DNA of 64,000 nucleotides from Rhyzopertha dominica (Eukaryota; Arthropoda; Insecta; Coleoptera; Bostrichidae): the NCBI GenBank assembly GCA_025024175.1, contig QCXZ01000003.1, positions 61,956,023 to 62,020,022 on the forward strand. The letters run 5' to 3'. A model generated the notes under the pieces. It ran no database searches. It was not told where the DNA came from and was given only the letters and a program-made list of their open reading frames with translations. Every line of letters starts with the position of its first letter. The stretch's first letter is position 1. Both the position numbers and the translations under genes were made by a program. This document shows positions 1-12,200 of this stretch, in pieces.

Positions 1-1580
1 TGCTAGTTAGCATTAAAATCATTAGTCTTGCAGCATGTCTTGGTACATTATATGTGAAAACCCGATAAATCATTTGTAAATAGTCTGCGTTACAGATTTT
101 TAGTAAAAGATGAATTAGTGCTGTTGAAACTAGCTGATAAGAAATCGGGTAATGAAGCAAGCTAGTTAGTTAACAAACTTTTTGAACATACCTGTTGAAA
201 TAAATATTATGCATCCTAATTACTTCATGCAAAAAAGTATTGCTCTATGTTCTTATGAATGCAGAACAGAATGATTGTTATAATTAGTAATTACCATAGC
301 ATGAAGTTCTACGCGACAGCTGGAATGTCATAGAACAATAGTTGCTTTCAAGTCATTTTCTATTAAAGTGAACCTAGTGCATTGTAATAATTTATATGTA
401 TCTCCCTCAAATTGTTATGAATTTTGCTTTTCCCACGATAGTGCTCTACATTTAAAAAGTTATGTTATGTTTTTATACCGATTACGTTAGAAGACAAAAA
501 AATACCACTTTTCTCTCAAAAATAGCGAAAGTACCTAATAAAAACAAAAAAAAACACTTTTTTTGTTCTTTTTAAAAATGAGGGTTGCATCCTAAAAAAC
601 CTCACGGCAACCAATTGCTATTACTTAATGTTATCTAGCTCACACACTCAATGAAAGATAGCTTTAGGGGGCCACCACAGTAGTCTTATCCGGCTATACC
701 TTTTACCTTAACAAAGGGTTAAAGCTGATAAAAAATCGACTAGTATTATAATGATTTTTCTCGAGATACGTATCTGCCCACCTACTGTCTCCATCACCAT
801 TAGAATATCTTAAACAAAAATAATGTAGAACTCTACCCCACCTTTACACTTAAATTAGAAAAAAAACTATTTTGTTGTATCTACCTATCGATTCGCTGTA
901 TCGCTATGGGGTTATGAACCTGAAGCTACATTCCCAAACATCAAATTAATTTTTTTTCGTTAGTCTTTACGATAAAGCAATTCTGAAATACGGCCGGTAC
1001 CCGTGTTTAATCGCGGTACACTCTACGTGTTCTCACGTGCTAAACAGATATCTACATATCGAACATCGCCAAAATTTTAATACCAATCCGCAACTGTTCA
1101 AGGTTGTTCATATTTTTAATTCTTCTACCGGCATTCTGACAGCAGACAACTTTCATACCTGTCACGCAAGGTCAGAATATATTTGTAAAGTAAAGAATTT
1201 GTTCATTGCTTAGGTGCTACCGCGTTGTAAACTGCTGCACTTATTATGCGAAATTGAACTATGTATATCGGTCCAGTCTACAATTATTATATCCATATAG
1301 GTCCACGAGGAAACAAAGTTATGTGTATTTAATATATCATACGCTATATATGTATGAATGTGGACACAAATTAGCATTTTGCAGTAGAAGAACCAATAAA
1401 GATTCTCATTGACAGTTACATGTTAATCCAATCCTTTTTTTGCATAGCACAAAGATTCGTACCGTGCATTTGATGCATTCTTCTTACGAATATTAAGACG
1501 TCACCGTCAGCTATGATAAGAACAGCCAGCTTTGGATTAAAAAAGAGACAAAAAAGCCACTGCAATAATTGTTCCGTTTC
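1..1580. other. AT-rich non-coding stretch
   Basis: No open frame longer than about 70 codons and no recognisable domain on either strand. If the minus-strand secreted-protein gene continues left of exon 2, this is intron or downstream sequence of that gene. No repeat unit seen elsewhere in the window was recognised here. Confidence 0.5.
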
Positions 1581-1584
1581 AGAG

Positions 1585-2465
1585 TAGCTGGTTTCTGGTA
1601 TGCCGTATAATCTGAGGGATTCTTCGTTGATTGATTGCTTGTCTTTTGCTATTTCTATCCATTGTTCTTCGTTCTTCCCTGATTTCTGGATTGCCCTTTC
1701 TATAGTTGTTTTCCATGTATAACACGGTCTACCTCTTTTTAGTTTGTCTCCGTTTAGCTCCCAGGTCTTTCTTAATATGTGGTCTACCTCTCTTCGTTGC
1801 TTTTCTCAAGCTTTTCCTATTTGTCTTTGTCGTTGCGGTATTTTTTACTCTATACGTCATGACTGGCTTAATATTGTTAAATATAGAATCTTCATCAATT
1901 TCCAGTGTGGCTTATGTTTTTTCTATAAATAGTAATATCGCCCTGGTCACTCTATGTGCAACTTTAATTAGTTCTCTAACCTTCCCTCTGCGGTTAAGAT
2001 GGCTCGTTATGTATGTTCCATATCTTGTATTTTGTGCCTGTTTCTAGGATTGTTTTGTTGGATGGAAGGATCTCTTGCTCTTCGTGTAGTTTATTGTCAG
2101 TCCATTTTTGTGGACTTCGCATTCCGCATTTTCTAAGAATTCTACCAAATAATTTTCGTTCTCCGCCATTATTATCAGGGCATCTGCATATACATGGACT
2201 ATACGTAGTACTATTTCATTCTCCTGCTTGTTAAGGTTTTTCATGTTGATTATGTTTTTTTTTGGAGAGCTTCATCTAGTACGATGGTGATAATACGGGA
2301 GGATATTGGACATTTCTGTTTTACGCCTCTGTTTTTTTTTCTGTTTCGTTGATGTGGTTTATCAGAACCACTGCATTGTAATATTTTCGTGTAGGCAAGC
2401 TTTTATTATCCTGCTGATTAAGTAGTTAGGGACCACTTTGTCCCTGAGGATTTGTGGTACTACCC
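1585..2465 (-). pseudogene. LINE reverse transcriptase remnant
   Basis: Read on the minus strand and allowing several frame changes, this is the second half of a non-LTR retrotransposon polymerase. From upstream to downstream there is VPNYLISRIIKACLHEN, then GVKQKCPISS with IVLDEAL (the palm region before the catalytic motif), then IVHVYADALIIMAENEN, where the catalytic YADD has become YADA. The C-terminal tail reads RGRPCYTWKTTIERA and ends near PET about 60 residues later. Stops and frameshifts are frequent, so it is dead. It lies just downstream of an ORF1-like remnant in the same orientation, with the endonuclease and early RT missing between them. The clade cannot be fixed by eye. Confidence 0.7.
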
Positions 2466-2474
2466 CATGGTTTA

Positions 2475-3120
2475 TCATCGTATCAAATTAAAAATACCTT
2501 CCTTATACTTTATAGCAGTAATTAATTTAATATCAGATACATTGCAGTTTAACTCATTCTTACTAATAATTTCCGAGACAAGAGCTTCAGAGCGTGCGAC
2601 GGCTTCTTTGCCACTCCAAACACAATTACCGTAGGATTACGTTTTAAAGGTTCGGCGATGCTATAAGTAGACCCAGCTTCTTTGACCACTGTGGATTTTA
2701 ACTTGTTAAGTGCAGCTTTATTTTCGCAATTTATTAGTATAGGTACCTTTTTTATAGGCTTATTGTTGATTACTTTTACATGGAGTTTAATGTGGCTTTA
2801 ATTTCGTTTTCGATGTGTTTATTACACGACCAACCATCCTTGGTTTTTACAAGTAGGATAGCTGATGAAGCGCTAATGAAAGTTTTTCTTCTAGATCCTC
2901 TATTTTTTGCTTTTGTAAATGATTTATATATGAGGTTTCATTCGTCAAATGTATCACATTCATTTCTCTTTCTAAACATTCATTATCATTTTCGCAGTAA
3001 CATGCCATCTTCACTAGAAGATGTTCAAGTTCAAAATGATTCGGTGTTCGAACACCTGCCGGACATTCACAAAGGTTTTGTTTGGAATATTTTTATATTT
3101 TTGTACAATTCCTTCAACTG
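2475..3120 (-). pseudogene. LINE ORF1-like (gag-like) remnant
   Basis: The minus strand reads as two linked pieces. The first (about 2860-3115) has a Cys-containing stretch CYCENDNECLEREM followed by a charged heptad-like stretch (HLQKQKIEDLEEKLSLAL), as in coiled coils. The second (about 2475-2770) reads KKVPILINCENKAALNKLK then NPTVIVFGVAK, and after a frame change ALVSEIISKNELNCNVSDIK. That layout resembles the coiled coil plus RRM-like region of ORF1 proteins of insect LINEs (family knowledge). Stops and frame changes show it is inactive. It precedes the RT remnant in the same orientation, so both probably belong to one internally deleted LINE copy. Confidence 0.55.
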
Positions 3121-3671
3121 TTGCAGACTGGGTTTTATCAACTACCAAATATCAGATGATCTCACAGAAGAAAATCATTTGGTGATAGATCTGGAGATTT
3201 AGGCTAGCATTTAACAGGATCTCTCCTGACCATCCACTGGTTTGAGTGATTATCATCAAGAGAATTTCCTGAATTTCGGTCGTCTGTAGCACTTATGAAA
3301 GCCAAGAAGCTTAAAAAAATTATTTAAATTTAGTTATTTTTATGAAGATATAATGTACCTACATTGTTGGAGGGAAGGTTCGAATTAGTATTTGATTCTG
3401 TTTCTGAAACTAAACTTATCGTTTAGTAATGTAAGAGAGTATAGCAAACGCTGAAAATGCAATCAACACTATGGATAGTTGCCAAGTGGCCGAGTGGATT
3501 TGTTAAAGCTCCGCTGTGTTTTGTTCTCGTTATAAAGCTGAACAGAAGTCAACTTTTCCACGAATTTTCATTAAGTTCTTCGTGTTGCAACCTGTCGCAC
3601 ATGGTTGAATATCATTTTAAATCATTGGTGTTCCAGCTATGTGTCGCAAGTAGTAGGTTTGGATTTAAAAA
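3121..3671. other. non-coding stretch between LINE remnant and Tc1 element
   Basis: No gene recognised. At about 3480-3500 there is a match to the A box of tRNA-Ser/Leu genes (GGCCGAGTGG), but no B box follows, so at most it is a decayed tRNA-derived SINE head. Confidence 0.35.
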
Positions 3672-3927
3672 TACACTGCTCCACAAAAATATACGTCCAC
3701 TTGAAAATTTCGTATATTTTCCAAAAAAGCGTGACATTATGCATTTTTTAATGAAGTAAGTTACTCTGGAGCAAAATATCATATTTCAGACAAAAAGTCG
3801 TAAATCCATACAAAATGGCGCCCAAAGACATATGTATACCGCAATTGGCTTGCACAAAAATATACGTCCAGTCAAAGGAAACTGTTAAATTTATTTAATA
3901 CCGAACAAAATAACAAAAAAATAACTT

Positions 3928-4972
3928 TTAATAGTCTGTGGCACCTCCGTTNCGCTGTATGACTTGAAATAGACGGTTGTCCATAGACGCAACTAGGCGC
4001 CTTAGTAAATCTTCTTCCAGATTGTCCAGGTGGACAGTATCGCTTCTTTTAATTCTCGTACACTTTGGTATTGGCGATTATGGGCATAAACCCGACGCGC
4101 AAGGATTCCCCAAACGTTTTCAATAATATTTAAATCTGGCGAACGCGCTGGCCATTGCACAAGTGGCACTTGCGCGGCGGCGAACCAGTTTAATGTGCTT
4201 CTGGACACATGAATCTGCGCGTTGTCTTGCTGGAAACTTAAGGGCACGTCCAGGTGAGCCTCTAGAAATGGCNCTANACAACCCTCTAGCAGTTCCTGAT
4301 ACTCTTCGGAGTTCATCCGGGCCGATGGAAATGCCAAACGCAATTTTCCGTGGGCGCTAAATGCCGCCCAAACCATCACGGTTCCGCCACCAAAATTGCG
4401 CCGGGAAAAAATTCGCGGTTCTTTCCGCAAGTCCCTCCAGTAGGAGTTACATCCATCAGGCCCGTCTAAATTCCAGTTTTTCTCATCAGACCAAATAAAC
4501 TAAATTGAAAATGTGTAAAAATAACGAGGTAGACAGTAAAACTTAAGTGACATTACCAGAGTGAAATCTGTCCGAAGATTTTGCCGCGCGAACTCCAACC
4601 GCCGCATTTTGTGAACGTCTGTCAGTGCAGGAGCGGTAAGCATTTTCGATCTTTTAATTACACCACTGTTATGAATAGTACGTCTTACCGTTTCGCGTGA
4701 CACATTGAGTTCTAGCAGATTTCTTATTTCTGCACAAGAAAGCATCGAGTTTGAAGCAGCAGTCACAACACGTCGTTTTTCTCGGCCGCTATGTTTCTGT
4801 GGCCGCCCAGGCGACTTCTTTGTCCCATATTCGTCAGGGTTCTTCAAAGCGAATTAATGACATCATGACTTCGATTTAGTTTCCTTGCTATCCAGCGATT
4901 TGAGCGTCCGTATCCGTGATGAATGAGTATCTCGGTCTTTTCAACCTCAGAAAGTAACTTTGCTCGTGCCAT
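3928..4972 (-). pseudogene. Tc1-like DD34E transposase, frameshifted, with a putative spliced intron
   Basis: The frame starts at the ATG at 4972 with an N-terminal helix-turn-helix (ARAKLLSEVEKTEILIHHGY...RSNRWIARKL). A single-base frameshift follows near 4850, just before LKNPDEYGTKKSPGRP, which is the GRPR-like linker. The second HTH ends near FARQNLRTDFTL. The catalytic core comes in three parts: FIWSDEKNWNLDGPDG (first Asp), QQDNAQIHVS (second Asp) and SPDLNIIENVWG (Glu). Near 4022 another one-base shift moves the end out of frame; in the other frame the typical tail RNGGATDY ends at the TAA at 3928. With both shifts allowed, the length fits a full Tc1 transposase of about 330 residues. 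It once catalysed cut-and-paste transposition at TA and is now inactive. Confidence 0.88.
4500..4556 (-). other. putative 57-nt intron inside the Tc1 transposase
   Basis: On the minus strand the segment begins GTAATG and ends TTTCAATTTAG. Removing it joins ...TDFTL directly to FIWSDEKNW, restoring an uninterrupted catalytic domain. Unspliced, the frame runs into the TAG of the acceptor itself. The length is a multiple of three and typical of short insect introns. It could instead be a small insertion, but the boundary signals and exact repair of the motif favour an intron. Confidence 0.75.
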
Positions 4973-5302
4973 TTTAATATAAAATGACAGGAGGAAACAA
5001 AACATTATTGCCGAGCTTGATCATGGCTAGGCCGATCCTTGCGCTCATGTTTGGGATACGTATCGCTAATATTAATTTGCCTGAATTGAGTTTTTTAGAA
5101 CTGGACGTATATTTTTGTGCAAGCCAATTGCGGTATAAACATGTCTTTCAGCGCCATTTTGTATGTACTTACGACTTTTTGTCTGAAATACAATATTTTG
5201 CTTCAAAGTAACTCACTGAATTAAAAATATGTATAATGTTACACTTTTTTTGGAAAATATACGAAATTTTCAAGTGGACGTATATTTTTGTGGAGCAGTG
5301 TA

Positions 5303-5573
5303 GGGTTGAGTCTGACAGGATAGGGAATTTGGGTGGTGTAATCTTCAGAAGTACGTAATTCAAACTCCCCATCGATGTAATCATAGCGGTTCTGGGATTA
5401 TTCGATTATCTTTTTCGGTTCAAAGGTTACAGCTACCTGGTTGTTTCAAAATCGTCACCCTTATCTACTAGTTAATAATGTACCATGGTTCGGTCAATTA
5501 GTAGGTAGCTAAACCTGTTTTTTCTTTCCGTACATAAATCTGTCGTTTTATCACAAAAATCTTCAGTACTTAC
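5303..5573 (-). other. start of the intron downstream of exon 2 of the secreted-protein gene
   Basis: On the minus strand this begins with a consensus donor GTAAGT at 5573-5568, immediately after the Asp-Phe-Asp codons that end exon 2. No further exon was recognised between here and the left end, so the acceptor is either unrecognised or outside the window. Confidence 0.6.
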
Positions 5574-5924
5574 ATCAAAATCTTCTTCCTCCTTGGACTC
5601 CTCCCTCTCCTTATTCGAGTATCTTTGCTGCTGCTGCTGCTGCTGCACCTGTTGTTGCTGGGGTGGTGGAGGGGCAGGTTTGAATCCTTGAGCTGCCGTT
5701 CTGTAGTAGGGACGGTTTTGGGACGACTGGCCTTCGCTGACTAACTGGGGCTGTGGTGGCACTTGTGGCACTGGAATTGGCTGAATTTGCCTGTTGTTGA
5801 ACGTCTGGGACGTGCTCTTGCGCTGTGCCGCCGCAAGGGCTTCTTGTGCTTGGGCTTGCTGCTGGGCAGCCTGCACCTGTTGGGCGTAAGACGGTCCTGC
5901 AACTTGTTGAGCTACCCTTTGGAC
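5574..5924 (-). CDS. secreted Pro/Gln-rich protein, exon 2
   Basis: An exon of 351 nt (117 codons, phase 0 at both ends). The acceptor is TTTAATTTGCAG and the donor is GTAAGT. The peptide is low-complexity: VQRVAQQVAGPSYAQQVQAA, then an Ala/Gln stretch, a Pro-rich QPIPVPQVPPQPQL stretch, RPYYRTAAQGFKPAPPPP, and two Gln runs encoded by CAG repeats (about 5628-5665). It ends in a highly charged segment, KEREESKEEEDFD. There is no domain with catalytic residues. Gln/Pro-rich segments followed by an acidic linker occur in insect cuticle and other extracellular matrix proteins; whether a chitin-binding domain follows in a later exon cannot be seen here. The CAG run is a candidate length polymorphism. 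Confidence 0.82.
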
Positions 5925-6228
5925 CTGCAAATTAAATACGATGTTAAAGGTGGTAAACAGCCTTAGCGTATGAAATGTTACAATATTTCATTGGAGTTTT
6001 TCAAAATCGCTTACTTTTCAAATGTTTTTCGAGTTCTGAAGACAAATACTGATCGCGATGGTGCTACATATTTCTGTTCACATCCCGGTTATTCTATTAC
6101 TCCACTCTTAATGCAAATTACGTAATACGTACATATTTGTTACTGTTCTTAAATCCCACAGATGCTTCATTCAATAAAAGTGATCAGGAGTTTGTGTTGT
6201 TAAGATTCCGTTTTCTTTTGCTATATAA

Positions 6229-6478
6229 GAATTTAAATGACAATGCCATCTGTCAGCTGATATGTTGACAAAGCCACCTATCTGTCTTAACGGGTACTAC
6301 TTCCTAAAGGAAGTGACCTGTAGCCTGACAAATTGGCATACACCTGCATATAGGCAAAACCAGTTCCATGCCGTGCTGTCTGCACTAGACCTAAACTGCA
6401 CTGGTGAGCTCTAATGATAGCGAAATAGATCTATCTGCAGTTGGTTGCGGTGCAGACAGCACAGCATAGCCATGCATT
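6229..6478 (+). repeat. interspersed foldback repeat, copy A (longest)
   Basis: Begins AAGAATTTAAATGACAATGCC and contains the self-complementary TTCCTAAAGGAA core. The second half is a foldback: CCGTGCTGTCTGCAC near 6370 pairs with GTGCAGACAGCACAGC near 6452. Two further copies lie at 32135-32262 and 34590-34785 in the opposite orientation. Copy A has about 80 bp in its middle that copy C lacks. No coding capacity. Probably a non-autonomous DNA element family. Confidence 0.75.
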
Positions 6479-8923
6479 TCAATTAATATAGTTGCACGAT
6501 GGTTAGCATCATTCTTATTTATTTAATTTGACTTTCATAAATCGTAAAATAACTCTAACATAAAACATTTCAGTGCATAGATGATTCGAAACGCAAGATT
6601 GTACAATGACCTGTTTATTGTAAACCATATTCAGTTTACACCATGCCATTAATGTCTTTCAGGAGTAGTCAGTTCTTTTTACAATTACATTACTATAATA
6701 ATAAAACCGCAATATTAGCTGCTATTGAAAATCATGTGGTTTCAAGATAAGGGTTGTGGAGGTAGTACTATAAATTAACCTACTAGGTCTTTAGATTTAA
6801 CGAGTCTATGTTTTTTTATCGGACTGTATTGAAGAAAAGGTTTATCAGGCATTGCCAACAACGCTAGATAGTGTAAAAGAAAGGGTGCGTGAGTATACAG
6901 ACATGTTAGTGAAGGACAAGGAAACATTTATGCAATTAACGCTGCTTAAATTATAGTCTCTTTGTGTGCTTTTTGTCTTATTAGATGGTTAATAAAAGTT
7001 ATTTGAACTCTATCGTGGGCAATTACACATTTGTTACAAAAATACACTTTCTTTAAAAAAATTTAACAGTTCAAGAAGTTCATTTGTTCATTATTTCTAA
7101 AATTAAATGTAGACCTGATAGTAATGCAAGCTATCTAATTGACAGTGACATTTTTTTAAATTCAAAATTAATAATATGTCTGGTCTGTGCATATCTGTTT
7201 AATTGGGCCAGAATTCTTTATACATATTACCTGATTCACGCAAATTCACCCATCAAAAATTCGCAAAATACACATTTCTTCAAAGTATACGAAATAACTC
7301 TGAAAAGAAAACAATTCGTAATGGTGCGGGTTAAAAGTTACCAAGAAGTTTGCACCATGCCACAAAAAAAATTCACGCTTAAGCAATCAATTTTAGTTGA
7401 ATTACACGGTCGGTTTCGCACCACTGTTCATTTTGCATACTGAGATTGGTAACGTCTCGAAAAAGATGAATTGTGACGGACGAGATTTGACCGTGATTTT
7501 TGCAGAGGTACTTTTTCTAAGTTGTTTAAATTTTATTCCCGTTTAGGACGGCGACATGGCATGCTTTACTTAATACTCTTAAACTTGTTAGTAGAACTGA
7601 ATAAAGCTTTCAGCAGATGTACACATAAATTCAATAACGAAACAACTATTATGAATTTTGTTTACAATACACGAATACATTAACTGTTGCTAGAGTAAAC
7701 ATGAGACATGAACCGTCAAGTTCTTTTTTATCTTAAATTATTAAGGAGCTTTTATGATTGCCTTCTGGCTGCATTTTAACAGAAGTAACTGAATGCAGGC
7801 ATTTTTTGTTTTACTACAAACTGGTAACTAGACTTTTCATATTTGGGTAAATAGTTACTGGTATTTTTTTCGTGTAGAAACCATTACTACGTAGCCTCGC
7901 AGAAGGGTTTGTCTTCAATATACATCTGTTGTTTGCTTTTTAAACATCATAATTTTCAAATCATCGTTCTTTATAGGAGTACCAATACATTTACTTTCTT
8001 TGAATGATTATGTTCTTGCATTCATCACTAATACAAAGAATATCTAACGATATCCAAAACCAAGACTTGAAATTAGAGTAAATAGCTGAAGAAAATGTCA
8101 CAAACGTTATGGCCTGACCAGGACCATTCATGATGACATACAAACTTAACCCAAAATTAGTTTAAAAATGTTTAAAACAGTCTCTATTTGGTTTCTGCAT
8201 AACTGCATCACTGTGTTTTCATTAATACTGAGTGTGATAAAAAATGATTAGGTATAGGTTTTAATTTTCTTAACGCATATTTGTTGGTGCATTCGTTAGC
8301 CACTTTATTTGTTTTCATAAAACCAGTAGTGTCTGGCTATCGATTGGCGAGACTGTTTCTTGTGTCAAAAGTGGCACAGCAATTTAAATTTTCTTTGCAA
8401 CAAACAAACTGTATTATGGATTGTGCCCTCTGATTCTCTTTATATGTAGTGTACATAACTTTTCTTGTTTCTGTATACTCTAGCTTCACTTGAGTTTCTA
8501 AATTCTCTTTTCTACGTTTACCCTCGCACCGATTTCTTTTTGTGATTAGTTAAAGTAAAGGACCAGATACTTTTGCTGGCTTAGTTTAAGTTTAAATCAA
8601 ATTGCCTTTAAGTACTATAGAAGTCGTCATATTTCGTTCGTGGTTGAAACTTTTAAGTAGTTATTTATTAAACATATGTCAGACGGTGAAAGTTGGGCAA
8701 TTTTCTAATAAGCTACAAATTAGCACTGGTGGGATCTGTATTGGGGCCTACTGAGTATGGCTGAAAATGAGAAGTGCATATTATTTGCAAATGACTGACA
8801 GTCTGTTGTAAAGGAAAAGAAGATATTCCAACTATTGAGGAAGCACCATCCAGGGAACAGACCTTTTTAATTCAAATAAATAATAAATAAACAAAGTAGA
8901 ACAGTAACAGAAAGGAACTATCT
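6479..8923. other. intronic stretch without recognisable genes
   Basis: AT-rich sequence. The longest open frame (119 codons at 7084-7443, plus strand) has no recognisable domain and lies in AT-rich DNA, so it is not called. No inverted repeat or tandem array was noticed. Confidence 0.4.
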
Positions 8924-8929
8924 TTAATG

Positions 8930-9269
8930 AACGATCGAAATCAACACATCTTTTTTCAAAATTTTCTGAACAGATCTTCTGCTAATATGGTAAGCGAGAG
9001 CACGCTGTTGTACAGAATACTTGGTATTCTCTTGTACATCTGAAAGGATATTCAAGCTACTTTCCTCACTCGTAGCAACCTTTGGACGTCCTGGTTTTTG
9101 ATGATTTTTAACACTGCCGGTTTCGTCAAAACGTTGCAATGTTTTAATAACTTGATCTGGCAATTGGTTCACGATCTCCATGAATTGCATTGTAGAGTGC
9201 AACTATTTCTGAACAATAACCAATGATCATCAAAATTTCGATACGATCATGTTCAATTAACTGAGGCAT
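8930..9269 (-). pseudogene. mariner/Tc1-superfamily transposase, N-terminal remnant
   Basis: From the ATG at 9269 the minus strand reads MPQLIEHDRIEILMIIGYC, then GDREPIARSSY. After a one-base frameshift it reads VIKTLQRFDETGSVKNHQ and the linker KPGRPKVATSEES, then SVQQRALAYHISRRSVQKIL. This is the two-helix-turn-helix DNA-binding region typical of IS630-Tc1-mariner transposases. The catalytic domain is absent; the frame ends just after KILKKDV. It is therefore a 5' fragment or deletion derivative lying in the large intron. Confidence 0.75.
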
Positions 9270-12200
9270 TGCGATTGCAAATAACAAAGCGCATGAAAAT
9301 TATCATCAGTCACGAAGAAAATGGAGTTCTTCTTCTTACTTAGCTATAGCAAATATGGTTCTTATTCCGAAGTTTTTGCAAGACCCAAGTTTGTTATCAC
9401 ACTTTTTCTCAACTCGGAAGCAATAAATTGAACAAGTGTGATACATTATTGAAAACAGGAAAAAATATCACGTTCAATGAAGTGCCCCCCTTGCCATTCC
9501 AATTTGCGCCCATATCTCGGAAACAAGAGCTGACACGGAGTTGATTAAAATTCCAGAAAATACATTTTAGTTACCCATAGGTCCATACACAATTTCAGAG
9601 AAATCGGTCGAACAGATCCTGAAATATCCTGCTGGTTAAGTACTTTGTAGCGACTCGTTACATATCAGTTTTTCATTAGTATTATTAAACCTGTAGAATG
9701 GGTTAACGGAACAAACTTGAGGTGTAGTTTTTAGATAATGGTAAGCTAGGATTCACGATATGGCCAAGTATATTCAAATGTTAGAAAGTATCGACAGTCC
9801 TTGTTACGTTAACCATGCCTACGTAATTATACACTTGATCTTGACAGTAAAACAGATAAGAATTGGAAAGCGTTTTATTGAACTCGCGATGTACGATAGC
9901 AGGCTTCTTGCGCTACTAGAAAACGGACGGCATTTGTCCAATTAGCAGCAATACAAGAAGTACAGCCAGTGTGACAAATCTGATCAAAGTGCAGTCGAGT
10001 GTAAAGCTGACAGAAATTGCATTTCATTTCGACAAAATCGAGCCGCGCTCAGTGCTGCCACACTCGACGGACTAATTAAAATTGAGCAAGCTCTTTCTGC
10101 AAATGGAGAAAAAAATAATTTGCAGCACTCTTACCCAACCCGGAAAGGATATTCTTTCTGCCGCTGGTATGCTTTTTGTTACATTTATACACTAGTTTCT
10201 AATTCAATTACTGCGATGAAAGTGCGGAACGTTTTAGGAAAATTACGTGAAAAAAAAACAACAATCGTCGTGTGACTGTTTTGCTACCGATCCGAAACAA
10301 CAAAAAGGTGTTCGCCGTTTCCTCAATTCCTGTCTTTTTGGATTATAAAAAAAAAGTTTGATTGCGTGCTGTATTGGAACGGGTTATAACGACGTCTTTC
10401 ATTATTTATTAAATATAATTGTAGATCTTTTTTTTTGTCCCGCAATTACGATGAAACATTGTGTGGTTAACAAGTGGTTGCGTAGAATCCATGTTGATTT
10501 CTATACAACAAACAAAAAGAGTTGGAAAATTAAATTAGCATTGTTCAGGGGCTATTTAAATTATTCACTGATTGGAACGCTGACATATTTACAATAAAAT
10601 ATCCGGAATACTTGAAATTGATGTTTTTCGAGTATGCCTATTTTTCTATGGTCATCATATCATTGCATTGCATTGCTGTTTACCATGCTAAATGTTATTT
10701 GATCTCAAACAGTTATAAATCGTATTATAGACATGTGAGTAGCACCATCATATTTTGATTGTTTCTGCATACGACAATAAAGATCAAATATTCATGCATC
10801 AAAGTACTGAATTATTGATCGTATAAAATTATTGAAATTAAATAGACACGCCTTTGCATATGTACTGTTGTAAAGAGACATTATATATCTCGCCCCAAGG
10901 TTATTTTAGACAAAGTGAGCAAATCCATACTTGAAAAAAATTAAAAGATTCTCAAACCAAACCAACCAAACCAAATTCTAAAGCCATTATTTGATGATTA
11001 TCATTTACTGAATCTGCTAAAGGGCATTGGTAGACGACATAAAAGAAAGGACAAATAGACTCCAAAAGTTATTATTATATTATACTTAGTACTGTCTATT
11101 ACTGCAACACAAAAAGTAAGAATAAAATTTTCCCTGAACATATGAGACTATAAGATATACGAATAACATTTTATGACATTGAAGAGCATTTTAGAGTATG
11201 TACTGTCGTCTTCTTCATATATATTTCTTTTTGTGTAACATTTGGCAATGTAATTATTAGCTATGGCTTAAGTACGACATTTATATTGTTATTTGGTAGT
11301 TAAGTCAACCAAAACGTGATAGCGGAAAGTGGAGTAGGTTGTGACATTCAAAATTAGTGCCAGAATATAACTTAAATGGAAAACAGCACGGATGAATGGG
11401 TTTTGTGTACAATTTCTTGTGCAATTTGTTTTGTTTAAAATAAGATTTTTTAAGGTTTGACATGTAAGATCTGTCTTCCATAGATACTTTTATATTCAAA
11501 AAGTAGTGTTTTCAGCATAACGATAAGATGTATGTAAGAGTATCTATAACAAGAGAACTACCAACATATTTACGGATAACTTGTGGCTCACTTACTTAGA
11601 TGTGCATAAATTAGCTTATGAAGCGGTAGCTGAAAAAAAGAATTGGTCTAAGTTGGCAAGTAAAACACATAAATAATACAATATAATAAATAAGTAAAAT
11701 AACGAAGTAAAAATTCCAAACAGATGAAGAATACATCTGTCAAATCTAAAGTTTGAGAATACAATACATACATTATTTATTTAATAAGTTAGGAAAGTGT
11801 GAGTGTTAACAAATAAATACTAAACAATGGTCAACCCAGATTTGAAAATATAGAATGATTAGATATGATCGGAATATTTTATGAGTGTGGATTTAACGCC
11901 GACAAATGCTCTAGCAATAGTAGACACAAACCCGAAAACATATGTTAGAGAAACTTAAAAAGAACTTGAGGTGTCAAAAACACGCGTTCAAAAAATTTTT
12001 AAGAATCTTAAATATAGCCCATGTAAAACAAAAAAATCATCAGTTTTATCCCAGTGACCACATTTTGAAATTGACACTTAGAAAATACACGCAATCATAA
12101 CAATTTTTGAAGGAACATTATTTGACCACATAAGTTATTGATCGTAATTATTGAAAAGCACAAAAAATATTCTTATTGTCTGAGCCATAGCTAACTGTGA

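Larger units (their letters stand above)
3672..5302 (-). mobile_element. Tc1-like DNA transposon with IR/DR ends
   Basis: A 1,627-bp unit (3674-5300) is flanked by TA on both sides (3672-3673 and 5301-5302). The outer ends are inverted copies starting CACTGCTCCACAAAAATATA. The inverted repeats are about 200 bp long and each contains a second, inner copy of the ACAAAAATATACGTCCA core (about 3853-3870 on the left and 5101-5118 inverted on the right). This is the IR/DR arrangement known from Sleeping-Beauty-type Tc1 elements. The arms have diverged slightly. A minus-strand transposase pseudogene fills the middle. Two n positions fall inside the element. Confidence 0.92.

Noticed and set aside
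2780..3202. 140-codon open frame on the plus strand
   Set aside because: It is the antisense shadow of the LINE ORF1 remnant, which reads coherently on the minus strand.
3480..3530. tRNA gene suggested by GGCCGAGTGG A box
   Set aside because: No B box, anticodon arm or acceptor-stem pairing follows within 100 bp.
7084..7443. 119-codon open frame on the plus strand
   Set aside because: No domain, AT-driven composition and inside a long intron of another gene; likely chance.
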